A DNA stretch of 6,298 bases, from positions 1 to 6,298 of the forward strand of contig DAOUTP010000112.1 of assembly GCA_030626645.1 (NCBI GenBank), read 5' to 3'. This document shows, in pieces, positions 1 to 6,049 of the stretch. The translations under genes and the position numbers were made by a program. The notes beneath the pieces are model-generated. The model was not told where the DNA came from. It saw only the letters and a list, made by a program, of their open reading frames with translations, and ran no database searches. How positions within the stretch are numbered: position 1 is the stretch's first letter; every line of letters starts with the position of its first letter. This DNA is from Candidatus Cloacimonadota bacterium (lineage in GTDB: Bacteria > Cloacimonadota > Cloacimonadia > Cloacimonadales > TCS61).

Positions 1-682
1 CAGCATATTTTCCTGATTCTGCTGATTTGCCATTGAGTAAGTCAGTACTCTTTTTCACACTTTCTTCTGCCATTTTTTTGGGATCAAATTCTCCAAAATC
101 TCTAGTTATGTGGAATTCCACTCCCATTCGTTTATCATCATTTTCTTCAGACAATGTTCCTACATAAGCATAAGCAAAATTTTGAGTATCTTCCCTATCC
201 AGACCTTTGCTGTTAGCAACTCTACTATAGTTTTTTCCATCACCGTATACAGCGTAAGGAACATTGAAAACACGTTTGTCAGATTGTTTTGCATATTTTT
301 CCAGATCTTTTGCAAGCTCTATTTTATTAAGAACATCAACCTTATCCAAAGCTTCTGAATATACATTTGGGCTATTCGTGTTTTCAGGATAATTTTCCAT
401 GATAATAACATCATCATCTTCTGTATATTTAGCATTCTCAATAGCTTCATCTACAATATGCTTAAATGTTTCATCATCAAATTTTTCTGTGTAAGCATAT
501 CCAACTTTCCCGTTTTTTACTACTCGAACACCAATTCCTTTTGAATCGGAGTAATTGAATGATTCTACATTTTGTTCATTTATTTTAACAGAAAATGAGT
601 TGGCTGCTGAGAGCAGAATTTCTGTCTCGTCTGTTTTATCTTTTGCATAGGCAAATATTGTTTGGAATTCTGATGTATACAT
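1..682 (-). CDS. pmbA: PmbA/TldE-family protein, non-catalytic partner subunit of the TldD/TldE protease (partial, 3' end missing)
   Basis: This open frame starts at ATG 682 and runs left off the window, giving the first 227 codons of a family that is normally about 440-450 residues. I translated it by hand and found no stop. It begins MYTSEFQTIFAYAKDK, and the stretch around residues 48-64 (SKGIGVRVVKNGKVGYA) matches the N-terminal TldD/PmbA domain, in which a strand-rich region reports 'G.GVRV...G..G.A'. A second typical patch, NYSRVANSKGL, lies near residues 152-162. In this family PmbA (TldE) pairs with TldD to make a cytosolic protease that matures or degrades small peptides and helps process microcin B17 and the CcdA antitoxin. 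TldE itself lacks the zinc motif, but that region lies outside the window, so its absence here is inferred from pairing with a clear tldD just upstream. The start is supported by an excellent ribosome binding site overlapping the tldD stop. The two genes are 13 bases apart and surely cotranscribed. Confidence 0.87.
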   Translation of the reverse strand, partial: MYTSEFQTIFAYAKDKTDETEILLSAANSFSVKINEQNVESFNYSDSKGIGVRVVKNGKVGYAYTEKFDDETFKHIVDEAIENAKYTEDDDVIIMENYPENTNSPNVYSEALDKVDVLNKIELAKDLEKYAKQSDKRVFNVPYAVYGDGKNYSRVANSKGLDREDTQNFAYAYVGTLSEENDDKRMGVEFHITRDFGEFDPKKMAEESVKKSTDLLNGKSAESGKYA

Positions 683-698
683 TTCTGCTCCTCCTTTA
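683..698 (-). promoter_or_regulatory. Ribosome binding site of pmbA, overlapping the tldD stop codon
   Basis: Read on the minus strand, the sequence is TAAAGGAGGAG followed by five bases and the ATG at 682. The AAAGGAGGA core is a near-perfect Shine-Dalgarno sequence, and its first bases are the TAA stop of tldD (698-696). Ribosomes ending tldD would therefore sit on the pmbA initiation site, which suggests translational coupling to keep the two subunits in proportion. The site fixes the pmbA start. Confidence 0.8.
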
Positions 699-2078
699 AT
701 TTCTTCCACCGACGATTATCTCGTCGATCTTTATTGCCGGTTGCCCAACATTTGTAGGGATACTTCCGCTAACAGAGCCGCACATCCCCTGAGCCATTGC
801 CATATTATCTGAGATCATACTAATTTTCAGCAGAGCATCAGCACCGTTCCCAATAAGTGTTGCACCACGAACAGGTTCTGCGATCTTACCATTTCTTATC
901 ATATATCCTTCACCGACTGCAAAGTTGAAATTACCAGTTCCCGGACTTACCGACCCACCACCCATTTTGGCTGCATATATTCCTTCATCAATAGAAGCTA
1001 TCATTTCATCAAAATTATCATTACCATTGGCAATATAAGTATTTCTCATACGGCTTGCCGGAGCAAATCTATAGGATTGCTTTCGTCCGCTTCCGGTTCT
1101 GGCATAATCAGTTTTTAGACTTCCCATTTTATCGACCATATAAGATTTTAATATACCGTTTTCGATTAGAATAGTTTTTTGTGTTTCCATTCCTTCATCA
1201 TCTATATTCTCACTTCCCCACTCATTTGGCATTGTTCCGTCATCAATTGCAGTAAGCCCTTCAAAAGCTATCTTCTCACCCATTTTTCCAGCAAATACTG
1301 AAGCACCTTTTGCTACTGAAGTTGTTTCCAGAGGATGTCCGCATGCTTCGTGAAAAATAACTCCACCAAAGCCGTTATCTATAAGAACCGGAAACTTACC
1401 ACTAGGTGCATAATCTGCATTAAGCATTGTTACCGCAACTCGCGCAGTTTCTTTTCCAAGTTCTACAGGATCAACTGTTTTAAAAAATTCATAACCGGCA
1501 AATCTACCCGGACCTTCTCCTCCAACCTGTTTTTCTGTTCCGTTGGAAGCAATAGACGATACATAAACTCTTGAATAATTTCTGTCATCTTCTACAAGAA
1601 GTCCTTCGCTATTGGCTATCATTACATGCTGGTTTTTTTCCAAAAATCGAATATCAACCTGGCTTATCTGATCGCTATATCCACGTGAAGCTTCATTTAC
1701 TTTGCGAATAAAATCAATTTTATCCTTTTTGGCTATAGTATTATTTGGAATTTCAATTGGGTGAATATTCTCTATTTCTTTTTTTGTTAGATCAATAGAA
1801 GTAATTATGTTCCCACCTTTAACAGCTTTGCTAACTGCTTCAGCGGCCATTAAAAGTGCTTTTTCACTAAGATCATTTGTATAGGCGTAGATCGCTGTGT
1901 GTCCGTAAAAAACTCTTACCCCTGCACCGTAATCATTACCAACAATATTTTGTTTTGTTTTACTGTCGTTGAATGTAATTGATGAATTGAATGTACTCTC
2001 CACGAACAAATCAGCAAAATCAGCACCATTTGAAAGTGCTTTATCTATCACTTTCTCGATGATGTTCCTATTTAACAT
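696..2078 (-). CDS. tldD: TldD, catalytic zinc metalloprotease subunit (peptidase U62 family)
   Basis: The gene encodes 460 residues, close to the usual length of TldD (about 460-480). The N-terminal domain has the family patch GNDYGAGVRVFYG (47-59). The C-terminal catalytic part has the zinc motif HEACGH (residues 243-248, HExxxH), with His243 and His248 as expected metal ligands and Glu244 as the catalytic base. A conserved cysteine at 433 (GMCGSVSGS) matches the third metal ligand described for the family. Other typical patches are AIDDGTMPNEWGS (277-289) and YRFAPASRMRN (336-346). TldD forms a heterodimer with TldE/PmbA in which unfolded peptides are threaded to the active site; known substrates elsewhere include microcin B17 precursor and CcdA. 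No obvious small substrate peptide is encoded nearby, so the local substrate is unknown. The gene is first in a minus-strand unit, with pmbA next. The start at 2078 is supported by an AGGAGG four bases upstream. Confidence 0.96.
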   Translation of the reverse strand: MLNRNIIEKVIDKALSNGADFADLFVESTFNSSITFNDSKTKQNIVGNDYGAGVRVFYGHTAIYAYTNDLSEKALLMAAEAVSKAVKGGNIITSIDLTKKEIENIHPIEIPNNTIAKKDKIDFIRKVNEASRGYSDQISQVDIRFLEKNQHVMIANSEGLLVEDDRNYSRVYVSSIASNGTEKQVGGEGPGRFAGYEFFKTVDPVELGKETARVAVTMLNADYAPSGKFPVLIDNGFGGVIFHEACGHPLETTSVAKGASVFAGKMGEKIAFEGLTAIDDGTMPNEWGSENIDDEGMETQKTILIENGILKSYMVDKMGSLKTDYARTGSGRKQSYRFAPASRMRNTYIANGNDNFDEMIASIDEGIYAAKMGGGSVSPGTGNFNFAVGEGYMIRNGKIAEPVRGATLIGNGADALLKISMISDNMAMAQGMCGSVSGSIPTNVGQPAIKIDEIIVGGRN

Positions 2079-2088
2079 ATTGCCTCCT
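2079..2088 (-). promoter_or_regulatory. Ribosome binding site of tldD
   Basis: On the minus strand AGGAGG (2088-2083) lies four bases ahead of the ATG at 2078. It is a full consensus Shine-Dalgarno sequence with a slightly short spacer, and it confirms the chosen start. Confidence 0.75.
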
Positions 2089-2106
2089 GTTTTTTTTGTT
2101 ATTGCT

Positions 2107-2149
2107 GTTGAAAAATTTATTATCAGCTATTGTGTCAAGGGCTTTCAAC
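2107..2149. repeat. Inverted repeat GTTGAAA/TTTCAAC in the divergent promoter region
   Basis: GTTGAAA at 2107-2113 is matched exactly by TTTCAAC at 2143-2149, with 29 bases between. It does not extend further on either side. The spacer includes a TTGACA hexamer on the minus strand, so the arms flank a possible tldD promoter element. It could be a protein-binding site or chance in AT-rich DNA; the long spacer makes it a poor terminator, and there is no gene ending beside it. Confidence 0.25.
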
Positions 2150-2247
2150 TTATAATTGATTTAATTTTATGGATATAACTTCGAATTATCATTTAATTTG
2201 ACAGATTCGGCTTAGAGCAAAGATTGACCACTAAATTTAGAGATAAT

Positions 2248-2264
2248 AAAAGGTAATATAATAT
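2248..2264 (+). promoter_or_regulatory. Weak ribosome binding site of der
   Basis: AAAAGG (2248-2253) followed by an 11-base AT spacer precedes the ATG at 2265. Both match and spacing are weaker than those of tldD and pmbA. The start is still secure because the P-loop sits at the usual distance from the N terminus of Der. Confidence 0.4.
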
Positions 2265-3590
2265 ATGAGAAAAAGCATTGTTGCAATAGTTGGCAGACCC
2301 AATGTAGGAAAATCGACTCTATTTAATAGGATTTGCCGTAAGCGTAGTGCTATAGTAGATTTTGAAGAAGGGGTAACCCGAGATCGAAAGTACGAAGAAG
2401 CAGAATGGAGTGGTCAGAACTTTGTTGTTGTCGATACTGGCGGAATCATTCCAAAAGCAAGTAACAGTATAGATAAAGCTGTAAAATTTCAGGCAGAAGT
2501 AGCAATCGAAGAAGCTGATTTCATCTTGTTCGTTGTTGATACTAAAACTGGTACAACTGCCATTGATATGGAAGTTGCCAAGATATTATCTCCTCACCGT
2601 GATAAAGTTTTGCTTGTGGCTAATAAAGTTGATAATGAAAAAGATGAACTCGAAATATATGATTTTTTACAACTTGGATTTGGAGATCCTTTCCCTATTG
2701 CTGCAATTCACGGAAGGAATACAGGTAATTTTTTAGATGAAGTTGTTAAGAACATCGATACACTTTCATCCAAAGATATTATAGAAGAAGACGTTATCAA
2801 AGTTGCTATCGTTGGTAAACCAAATGTAGGTAAATCATCGTTAGTTAACCGTTTATCCGGTACAGAAGGGAATATAGTAACTGATATTCCCGGCACTACA
2901 CGCGACTCTATTGATATGAATTTGAATTACAAAAATAAGAAATTTACATTTATTGATACAGCCGGATTAAGAAGAAAAAAACGAATTAAATACGGAGTAG
3001 AATATTTCAGCACAATGCGTACGATCGAGAGTATTAACCGGGCGGATATCGTATTGTTGCTTTTAGATGCTAACGATGACATATCAACCCAGGATCAGCG
3101 AATTGCGTCTTATGCTGCCAGAAATTATAAAGAAATAATATTAATAGTTAATAAGTGGGATCTCATTAAAAAAGATAACTCTACTATTGGTAAATATATT
3201 GCAAAAATTAAGACTGAGTTGAAGTTTGTTGAATTCGCTCCTGTTATCTTTATATCAGCACTTACAGGACAGCGTGCACATAAGATTTTTGAACTTCTGC
3301 TTGAGGTAGATGAAGAGAGTAAAAAACGTATTCCAACAAGCCAACTAAATAAATTCCTACAAAAAGTTACAGCTAAATTCCCACCCGCACACTCCAGTGG
3401 AAAACATTCAATGATATATTATTGTTCACAAGTTAAAACACAACCACCAACGTTCGTATTTTTCTGTAATAATGCTAAACTGATAACCACGCACTACAGG
3501 CGATATTTAAACAATCAACTACGTGATGAATTCAAATTCAGCGGAACTACAATAAAAACAATTTTCAGAAGTAGAGAAAAAGTAGTATGA
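2265..3590 (+). CDS. der: Der (EngA), double-GTPase ribosome assembly factor
   Basis: Der is an essential cytosolic GTPase with two tandem G domains that acts late in assembly of the 50S ribosomal subunit. The first G domain shows P-loop GRPNVGKS (10-17), switch I GVTRD (36-40), DTGG (57-60) and NKVD (120-123). The second shows GKPNVGKS (184-191), GTTRD (210-214), DTAG (231-234), NKWD (296-299) and SAL (331-333). The C-terminal KH-like domain spans roughly 355-441 and carries QVKTQPPTFVFFCN (389-402) and YRRYLNNQLRDEF (411-423). The length of 441 residues is normal for family members with a short linker. The first-domain G5 patch reads AAIHG (146-150), where SAAHG is common, a mild variation unlikely to matter. 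The gene is first in a plus-strand operon and overlaps plsY by four bases (ATGA). Confidence 0.98.
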   Translation: MRKSIVAIVGRPNVGKSTLFNRICRKRSAIVDFEEGVTRDRKYEEAEWSGQNFVVVDTGGIIPKASNSIDKAVKFQAEVAIEEADFILFVVDTKTGTTAIDMEVAKILSPHRDKVLLVANKVDNEKDELEIYDFLQLGFGDPFPIAAIHGRNTGNFLDEVVKNIDTLSSKDIIEEDVIKVAIVGKPNVGKSSLVNRLSGTEGNIVTDIPGTTRDSIDMNLNYKNKKFTFIDTAGLRRKKRIKYGVEYFSTMRTIESINRADIVLLLLDANDDISTQDQRIASYAARNYKEIILIVNKWDLIKKDNSTIGKYIAKIKTELKFVEFAPVIFISALTGQRAHKIFELLLEVDEESKKRIPTSQLNKFLQKVTAKFPPAHSSGKHSMIYYCSQVKTQPPTFVFFCNNAKLITTHYRRYLNNQLRDEFKFSGTTIKTIFRSREKVV

Positions 3591-4201
3591 ATATCATAAT
3601 AACTTTTCTTGTTGCATATATTCTGGGCAGTATTCCTATAAGTTATATCATGGGTAAACTTATAAAAGGAATTGATATACGCAATTTTGGCAGCGGAAAC
3701 GCTGGAGCCACAAATGCCTTACGTATCCTTGGCACAAAAGTTGGTGTATTCACTCTGATAATGGATATAGCTAAAGGATTCTTGGCTGTGAATATTGCCA
3801 GATTAATCATTCATCAGCCTTCCGATCTTATTTTAATAATAACCGGATTGTTTGCGATTTTGGGTCATATCTTTACTATCTTTCTGAAATTCAAAGGTGG
3901 TAAAGGAGTAGCTACTTCAGCAGGTGTATTCATAGCACTTGTTCCAATTCCCATTTCGATAGCTTTATTTGTATTTATTGTTACAGTTTGGCTAAGTAAA
4001 TTTGTCTCTCTTGCCTCCATATTAGCAGCTCTTACACTGTTTATTTCTGAATTAGTAATAAATATTAGGAATTCATTTGCTGAACTGGAAATCCTTATTT
4101 TCATATTTATTGTCGTTTTATTCATTATCATCCGTCACAAATCTAATATTCAGCGTCTTATAAATGGAAATGAAAATAAAATCAGTTTTAAGAAAAAATA
4201 A
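3587..4201 (+). CDS. plsY: PlsY, glycerol-3-phosphate acyltransferase (membrane)
   Basis: PlsY transfers an acyl group from acyl-phosphate, made by PlsX, to glycerol 3-phosphate, giving lysophosphatidic acid, the first committed step of phospholipid synthesis at the inner membrane. The 204-residue protein has the family length and signatures: GSIPISY (14-20), FGSGNAGATN (34-43), FKGGKGVATS (102-111) and a C-terminal RHKSNIQRLINGNE (183-196). Hydrophobic segments lie around residues 2-22, 52-75, 81-100, 112-136, 139-158 and 168-182, consistent with a multi-pass membrane protein with conserved loops forming the active site. The start overlaps the der stop as ATGA (3587-3590), with no strong ribosome binding site, so translation is probably coupled to der. 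plsX is not in the window. A der-plsY neighbourhood is found in various bacteria. Confidence 0.97.
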   Translation: MNIIITFLVAYILGSIPISYIMGKLIKGIDIRNFGSGNAGATNALRILGTKVGVFTLIMDIAKGFLAVNIARLIIHQPSDLILIITGLFAILGHIFTIFLKFKGGKGVATSAGVFIALVPIPISIALFVFIVTVWLSKFVSLASILAALTLFISELVINIRNSFAELEILIFIFIVVLFIIIRHKSNIQRLINGNENKISFKKK

Positions 4202-4204
4202 TTT

Positions 4205-4214
4205 GGAGCAATAA
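4205..4214 (+). promoter_or_regulatory. Ribosome binding site of purF
   Basis: GGAG at 4205-4208 with a six-base spacer precedes the ATG at 4215. The codon immediately upstream in frame (4212-4214) is TAA, so translation cannot begin further upstream and the Met-Cys start is fixed. Confidence 0.7.
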
Positions 4215-5576
4215 ATGTGCGGAATTATTGGTATTTTTGGAAGTGAAAATGCAGCCAATATGGCGACTTTAGGGCTTTTTGCTGAGCAACATCGCGGCCA
4301 AGAAAGCTGCGGAATGGCAGTGAATAATGGAACAACCATCAAGCTTCGAAAAAAAATGGGATTAGTTAAAGATGTTTTCACACCTGAGAAAATCAAAAAT
4401 CTGGAAGGCAATATTGCTATCGGGCATGTTCGTTATCCAACCCGCGGAACTTCTGCAGTTCACAATTCCCAACCTCATATTGTCGAAACTCTTTCAGGTC
4501 CATCTTATGCATTATCGAGCAATGGCGACATCATTAACTACCGTGAGATCAGGGGCTGGCTAGAAACGAAAGGTGTTTATTTTGCCAGCGGAAATGATGG
4601 AGAACTCATTCTTAAATATATTGTTTATCATGTTGAACGTGAAAACTATACCGTTACCAATGCAATAATAGAATTGATGAAAAATGTAAAAGGTGCTTTT
4701 TCTACTGTACTTGCAACAAAAAAGGAAATGTATCTTTTCCGGGATGCTTATGGATTACGACCCATGAGTTATGGTAAAACAAAAGATGGTGCTGTTGTTG
4801 TTGCATCAGAAAGTTGCGCATTGGATATTTTATATATGGATTGGATAAAAGAGGTCAATCCGGCAGAAATAATCGTTGTTAATAATGATGGAATTGATAA
4901 TATCGAAAATGATCCGAATAATTACCGTGTTACAAAGACTGATAAACATTGTATTTTCGAGCATATCTACTTCTCAAGACCCGATAGTGTAATATTCGAA
5001 GAAAATGTTTTTGAAGTAAGAGAAAAGATCGGAGCAATAATTGCAAAAGATGATGATGTTGATCCTGATGTAGTTGTACCGGTTCCCGATTCCTCGAACT
5101 TTATAGCACTAGGTTATGCAAAATATAAGAACAAGCCATACGAAATGGGTTTGATCCGAAATCATTATGTAGGAAGAACTTTCATTAAACCGGAACAGAC
5201 AATACGGGATGAAAGTGTTTATCAGAAATTCAATCCACTGCCAAATTTCTTTCAAGGTAAAGTTGTTACACTTATTGATGATTCCATTGTGCGGGGAACC
5301 ACACTTCGTAAAATAACTAAACTTGTGCGTAAAGCTGGTGCAAAAGAGATCCACCTTCGTATTGGATCACCGGCAGTAAAGAATTCATGTTATTATGGCA
5401 TCGATACTCCAACGAGGGAAGAATTGATTGCTAATAGTAAATCTGTAGATGAAATCAGGAAATATATCGGTGCAGATTCTCTAAAATATCTTTCTATTGA
5501 ACAATTGGAAGAAGCTGTAAAAAAACCTGAAAGTTATTGTTACGCATGCTTTAATGGGAGTTATCCGGTAAAATGA
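4215..5576 (+). CDS. purF: PurF, amidophosphoribosyltransferase of the iron-sulfur type
   Basis: PurF makes 5-phosphoribosylamine from PRPP and glutamine, the first committed step of purine synthesis. The N-terminal glutaminase domain starts MCGIIGIFG, so Cys2 becomes the N-terminal nucleophile once the methionine is removed. It also has QHRGQES (25-31), GHVRYPT (70-76), SNGD (102-105) and NDGE (127-130). The phosphoribosyltransferase domain carries the PRPP loop VVTLIDDSIVRGTT (350-363). Four cysteines match the [4Fe-4S] ligands of the Bacillus subtilis enzyme: C246 (CIFEHIYFSRPDS), C392 (NSCYYGIDTP), C442 and C445 (CYACF near the C terminus). Cluster-bearing PurF is oxygen-sensitive in B. 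subtilis. Unlike that enzyme, this one has no propeptide. At 453 residues it is near the short end of the family. It starts 13 bases after plsY and overlaps the next gene by four bases. No other pur gene is in view. Confidence 0.97.
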   Translation: MCGIIGIFGSENAANMATLGLFAEQHRGQESCGMAVNNGTTIKLRKKMGLVKDVFTPEKIKNLEGNIAIGHVRYPTRGTSAVHNSQPHIVETLSGPSYALSSNGDIINYREIRGWLETKGVYFASGNDGELILKYIVYHVERENYTVTNAIIELMKNVKGAFSTVLATKKEMYLFRDAYGLRPMSYGKTKDGAVVVASESCALDILYMDWIKEVNPAEIIVVNNDGIDNIENDPNNYRVTKTDKHCIFEHIYFSRPDSVIFEENVFEVREKIGAIIAKDDDVDPDVVVPVPDSSNFIALGYAKYKNKPYEMGLIRNHYVGRTFIKPEQTIRDESVYQKFNPLPNFFQGKVVTLIDDSIVRGTTLRKITKLVRKAGAKEIHLRIGSPAVKNSCYYGIDTPTREELIANSKSVDEIRKYIGADSLKYLSIEQLEEAVKKPESYCYACFNGSYPVK

Positions 5577-6046
5577 AAAATAAATTAAAAACATTAAAAG
5601 AAATCACAAACATTATTAAGGAACTCAAGAACCAGAATAAGAAGATTGTTTTTACCAATGGCTGTTTCGATATACTCCATTCAGGTCATGTTCAATACTT
5701 GGCTGAAGCTAAAGAATTAGGAGACATTCTTATCCTCGGTTTAAATAGTGATTCCTCTGTAAAGAGACTAAAAGGAAATGACCGTCCGATCAATAATGAA
5801 ATAGAACGAGCAACAGTTTTATCTGCACTGTGCACTATTTCTTATATTGTTATATTTAAAGAAGATACGCCATACATGTTAATCAATCACATTAAGCCTA
5901 ATATTCTTGTAAAGGGTGGTGATTGGAAACCTGAAGAAATAGTCGGTTCAGATATTGTCAGCGCATATAATGGAGTGGTTAAAAGTCTCTCATATGTTGA
6001 GGGTAAATCCACAACTGATATTATAAATAAAATGAAAGAGAAATAA
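5573..6046 (+). CDS. rfaE2: RfaE2/HldE C-terminal type: D-glycero-beta-D-manno-heptose 1-phosphate adenylyltransferase
   Basis: The predicted reaction is activation of heptose 1-phosphate with ATP to ADP-heptose, the donor for the inner core of lipopolysaccharide, in the cytosol. The 157 residues form one nucleotidyltransferase domain: FTNGCFDILHSGHV (27-40), containing the nucleotide-binding HxGH (36-39), then GLNSDSSVKRLKG (56-68), RPIN (71-74), LVKGGDW (112-118), EEIVG (121-125) and KSTTDII (145-151). In Escherichia coli this domain is fused behind a ribokinase-like kinase in HldE; here it stands alone, so the kinase must be encoded elsewhere. The start is a four-base ATGA overlap with purF, with GGGAG 12 bases upstream, implying coupled translation. 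Related cytidylyltransferases share HxGH, but the RPIN, KGGDW and KSTT set favours the heptose enzyme. Confidence 0.9.
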   Translation: MKNKLKTLKEITNIIKELKNQNKKIVFTNGCFDILHSGHVQYLAEAKELGDILILGLNSDSSVKRLKGNDRPINNEIERATVLSALCTISYIVIFKEDTPYMLINHIKPNILVKGGDWKPEEIVGSDIVSAYNGVVKSLSYVEGKSTTDIINKMKEK

Positions 6047-6049
6047 GAA

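Larger units (their letters stand above)
2079..2264. promoter_or_regulatory. Divergent intergenic region carrying the promoters of tldD and der
   Basis: This 186-base stretch is strongly AT-rich and separates the tldD start (leftward) from the der start (rightward), so it should hold both promoters. Hexamers matching the -35 consensus TTGACA can be seen on each strand: 2198-2203 on the plus strand and 2138-2133 on the minus strand. Neither is followed at 16-18 bases by a good TATAAT-like hexamer, so I cannot place a promoter exactly. A perfect TATAAT at 2257-2262 lies only two bases before the der start. The region also holds a 7-base inverted repeat and a 10-base palindrome, listed separately. 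No small gene or RNA gene is apparent. Confidence 0.5.

Noticed and set aside
110..358. Plus-strand open frame of 82 codons opposite pmbA
   Set aside because: It lies antisense to a clear pmbA coding frame, has no ribosome binding site, and its translation is low-complexity phenylalanine, isoleucine and serine typical of a shadow frame.
243..2078. HEACGH in place of other HExxxH variants in TldD, as an unusual active site
   Set aside because: The HExxxH spacing and the downstream cysteine are intact, and I recall similar HEACGH sequences in other bacterial TldD proteins, so this is not a novelty.
1969..2178. Plus-strand open frame crossing the tldD start into the intergenic region
   Set aside because: Nearly half of it is antisense to the conserved N-terminal part of tldD, it has no recognisable domain, and no good ribosome binding site precedes it. 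The hydrophobic C-terminal part comes from AT-rich intergenic DNA.
2198..2203. TTGACA as the -35 box of a der promoter
   Set aside because: The sequence 16-18 bases downstream (around 2220-2226) reads AAGATTG and does not resemble a -10 box, so I did not call a specific promoter.
2257..2262. Perfect TATAAT just before der, as a -10 box for a leaderless transcript
   Set aside because: Transcription would begin inside the der coding sequence, after its start codon, and no -35 hexamer lies at a suitable distance. It is probably part of the AT-rich spacer.
4118..4411. Minus-strand open frame across the plsY-purF junction
   Set aside because: It is antisense to the conserved PurF N terminus and the plsY C-terminal motif, and shows no family features of its own.
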